From the NCBI GenBank assembly GCA_023700805.1, contig JAMPYF010000021.1:1-64000 (forward strand): DNA of 64,000 bases. Reading direction: 5' to 3'. This document shows, piece after piece, positions 63,201-64,000 of this stretch; positions within the stretch are counted from its first letter, which is position 1, and every line of letters begins with the position of its first letter. The notes beneath the pieces are model-generated. The model was not told where the DNA came from. It saw nothing but the letters and a program-made list of their open reading frames with translations, and made no database searches. A program made the position numbers and the translations under genes. The stretch comes from Sulfuritalea sp. GTDB taxonomy: Bacteria > Pseudomonadota > Gammaproteobacteria > Burkholderiales > Rhodocyclaceae.

Positions 63201-64000
63201 ATGATCGGAGTCGCCGTCGATAGATCGCGCCGGCCGCACTTCCATGGCCTGAATTTGCTGCCGCAGATCTTCGCCACGCCGGTCCATGGCACCCCGGCGC
63301 CCCCCCTGGGCTGGGCGAGCCACCTGTCCCTTGCGGCGATCCTCCTGCCGCCCCTGATCATCACAGTCGTTTTCGGCTACGGCGGCGAATCCCAGCCACG
63401 AGTAAACGAGGTGGCGCACGGACTGGTGGAAGGCTTCTGCGCACTCATGTCGCTGGTCGTCTTCTACGTCCTGCTGCAGGAATTCATCAGCACCGGCACT
63501 TGCCGTTTGCGCATGATGGCGTTTGCTTTCCTTGTCCTGGGGCTGCTCGACGGCAGTCACGCGCTGTGCCCGCCTCACTCGGAGATCTTCGTCTGGCTGC
63601 GCAGTGCCGCCAGCTTCGCCTCGGCGGGAATGCTGGCCCTGGCCTTTGGTATCGACGGCCATTGCCAGAAAGTAGGCGCTGGCGAGGCGGCGAAGGCCTA
63701 TGTCCACGCCGCAATGGTCGGCGGCGGCACTCTGATATTTGTCCTCGTCTCGCTTGCCATGCGCGATCACCTGCCGTCCATGCTGGAAGGAAGACGTTTC
63801 TCCGGCATAGCCATGTTCGAAAAGGGAACGGCCGGTCTTTTCTACCTGATCGCGGGCATCGCATTCCTGCGCTATTTCCGGCGTAGCCGGGAGAACATCC
63901 TGTTCGTCCTCGCCGTTGCCATGTTTCTTCTGGCCGAAAGCCAATGGCTTGCCTTCTTTTCCAATCCATGGGATGTCACCTGGTGGATCTGGCACTGGAT
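63201..64000 (+). CDS. Membrane sensor protein, MASE3-like N-terminal domain (3' end outside window)
   Basis: An open frame from ATG 63201 runs to the right edge without a stop; GTG 63183 is another possible start. At least six membrane segments are visible, such as LSLAAILLPPLIITVVFGYG and LRMMAFAFLVLGLLDGSHAL, the latter with the Asp and His typical of MASE3 sensory domains. The output module (histidine kinase or GGDEF) lies outside the window. It probably senses a signal for the copper locus or a neighbouring system, but that is inference. Confidence 0.6.
   Translation, partial: MIGVAVDRSRRPHFHGLNLLPQIFATPVHGTPAPPLGWASHLSLAAILLPPLIITVVFGYGGESQPRVNEVAHGLVEGFCALMSLVVFYVLLQEFISTGTCRLRMMAFAFLVLGLLDGSHALCPPHSEIFVWLRSAASFASAGMLALAFGIDGHCQKVGAGEAAKAYVHAAMVGGGTLIFVLVSLAMRDHLPSMLEGRRFSGIAMFEKGTAGLFYLIAGIAFLRYFRRSRENILFVLAVAMFLLAESQWLAFFSNPWDVTWWIWHW

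Overview
The window (about 65% GC, short intergenic gaps, many ATGA start/stop overlaps) looks like a chromosomal catabolic region of a denitrifying, aromatic-degrading betaproteobacterium related to Thauera, Aromatoleum or Georgfuchsia. This placement is inferred from gene content: phenylphosphate synthase and carboxylase, the anaerobic indoleacetate (iaa) genes, KorAB, and tungsten-type aldehyde oxidoreductases. No rRNA, tRNA, CRISPR array or complete insertion sequence was found.

1-10.8 kb is an anaerobic phenol cluster on the + strand. It holds the 3' end of ppsA, then ppsB and ppsC (phenol to phenylphosphate), ppcB-ppcD-ppcA-ppcC (phenylphosphate carboxylase), a third UbiD-like protein, UbiX, an apparent archaeal-type (DUF120) riboflavin kinase, a NUDIX hydrolase, an FMN-barrel protein and a protein-phosphatase-like enzyme. 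UbiX and the kinase would supply the prenyl-FMN cofactor of the UbiD-type carboxylase.

10.9-21.3 kb is a low-potential redox module: korAB, a ferritin-like protein, a ferredoxin, an aldehyde:ferredoxin oxidoreductase (AOR), a phenylacetate-CoA-ligase-type enzyme, a MarR regulator and a second AOR. Both AORs end in a fused MoaD/ThiS-like domain with a free Gly-Gly C-terminus. The korA and second-AOR promoters share a -35-overlapping inverted repeat, suggesting joint control by the MarR protein.

21.4-26.1 kb is an accessory stretch: vapBC, an UPF0158 protein, an HTH protein, a brnA antitoxin with only the 3' end of brnT, four anonymous genes of visibly lower GC, and a dodecin.

26.2-53.2 kb is an indoleacetate/arylpyruvate catabolic locus. 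An acyl-carrier/GNAT fusion and a MeaB-type chaperone are read leftward. A GntR regulator, thiolase, iaaB ligase, hydantoinase-like iaaCE, iaaF dehydrogenase, split B12 mutase iaaGH, a three-subunit molybdenum hydroxylase, iaaL CoA-transferase, a solute-binding protein and two different indolepyruvate:ferredoxin oxidoreductases are read rightward. Together they outline indolepyruvate or indoleacetate to oxindoleacetate, (2-aminophenyl)succinate, its CoA ester, (2-aminobenzyl)malonyl-CoA, 2-aminocinnamoyl-CoA and finally thiolytic cleavage. The second oxidoreductase is a three-module fusion of IorA, a GltD-like flavoprotein and a ferredoxin.

53.2-64 kb contains a higA remnant and then a copper-linked locus: TlpA-like, SCO1 and PCuAC proteins on the minus strand, and divergently a Tat-exported beta-propeller protein resembling thiocyanate dehydrogenase, two FtsX/LolD-type ABC pairs, two paralogous membrane-anchored proteins, a lipoprotein, and a membrane sensor running off the right edge. 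A roughly 22-base motif recurs about a dozen times in both strands, inside and between genes, and is the most unexplained signal in the window.
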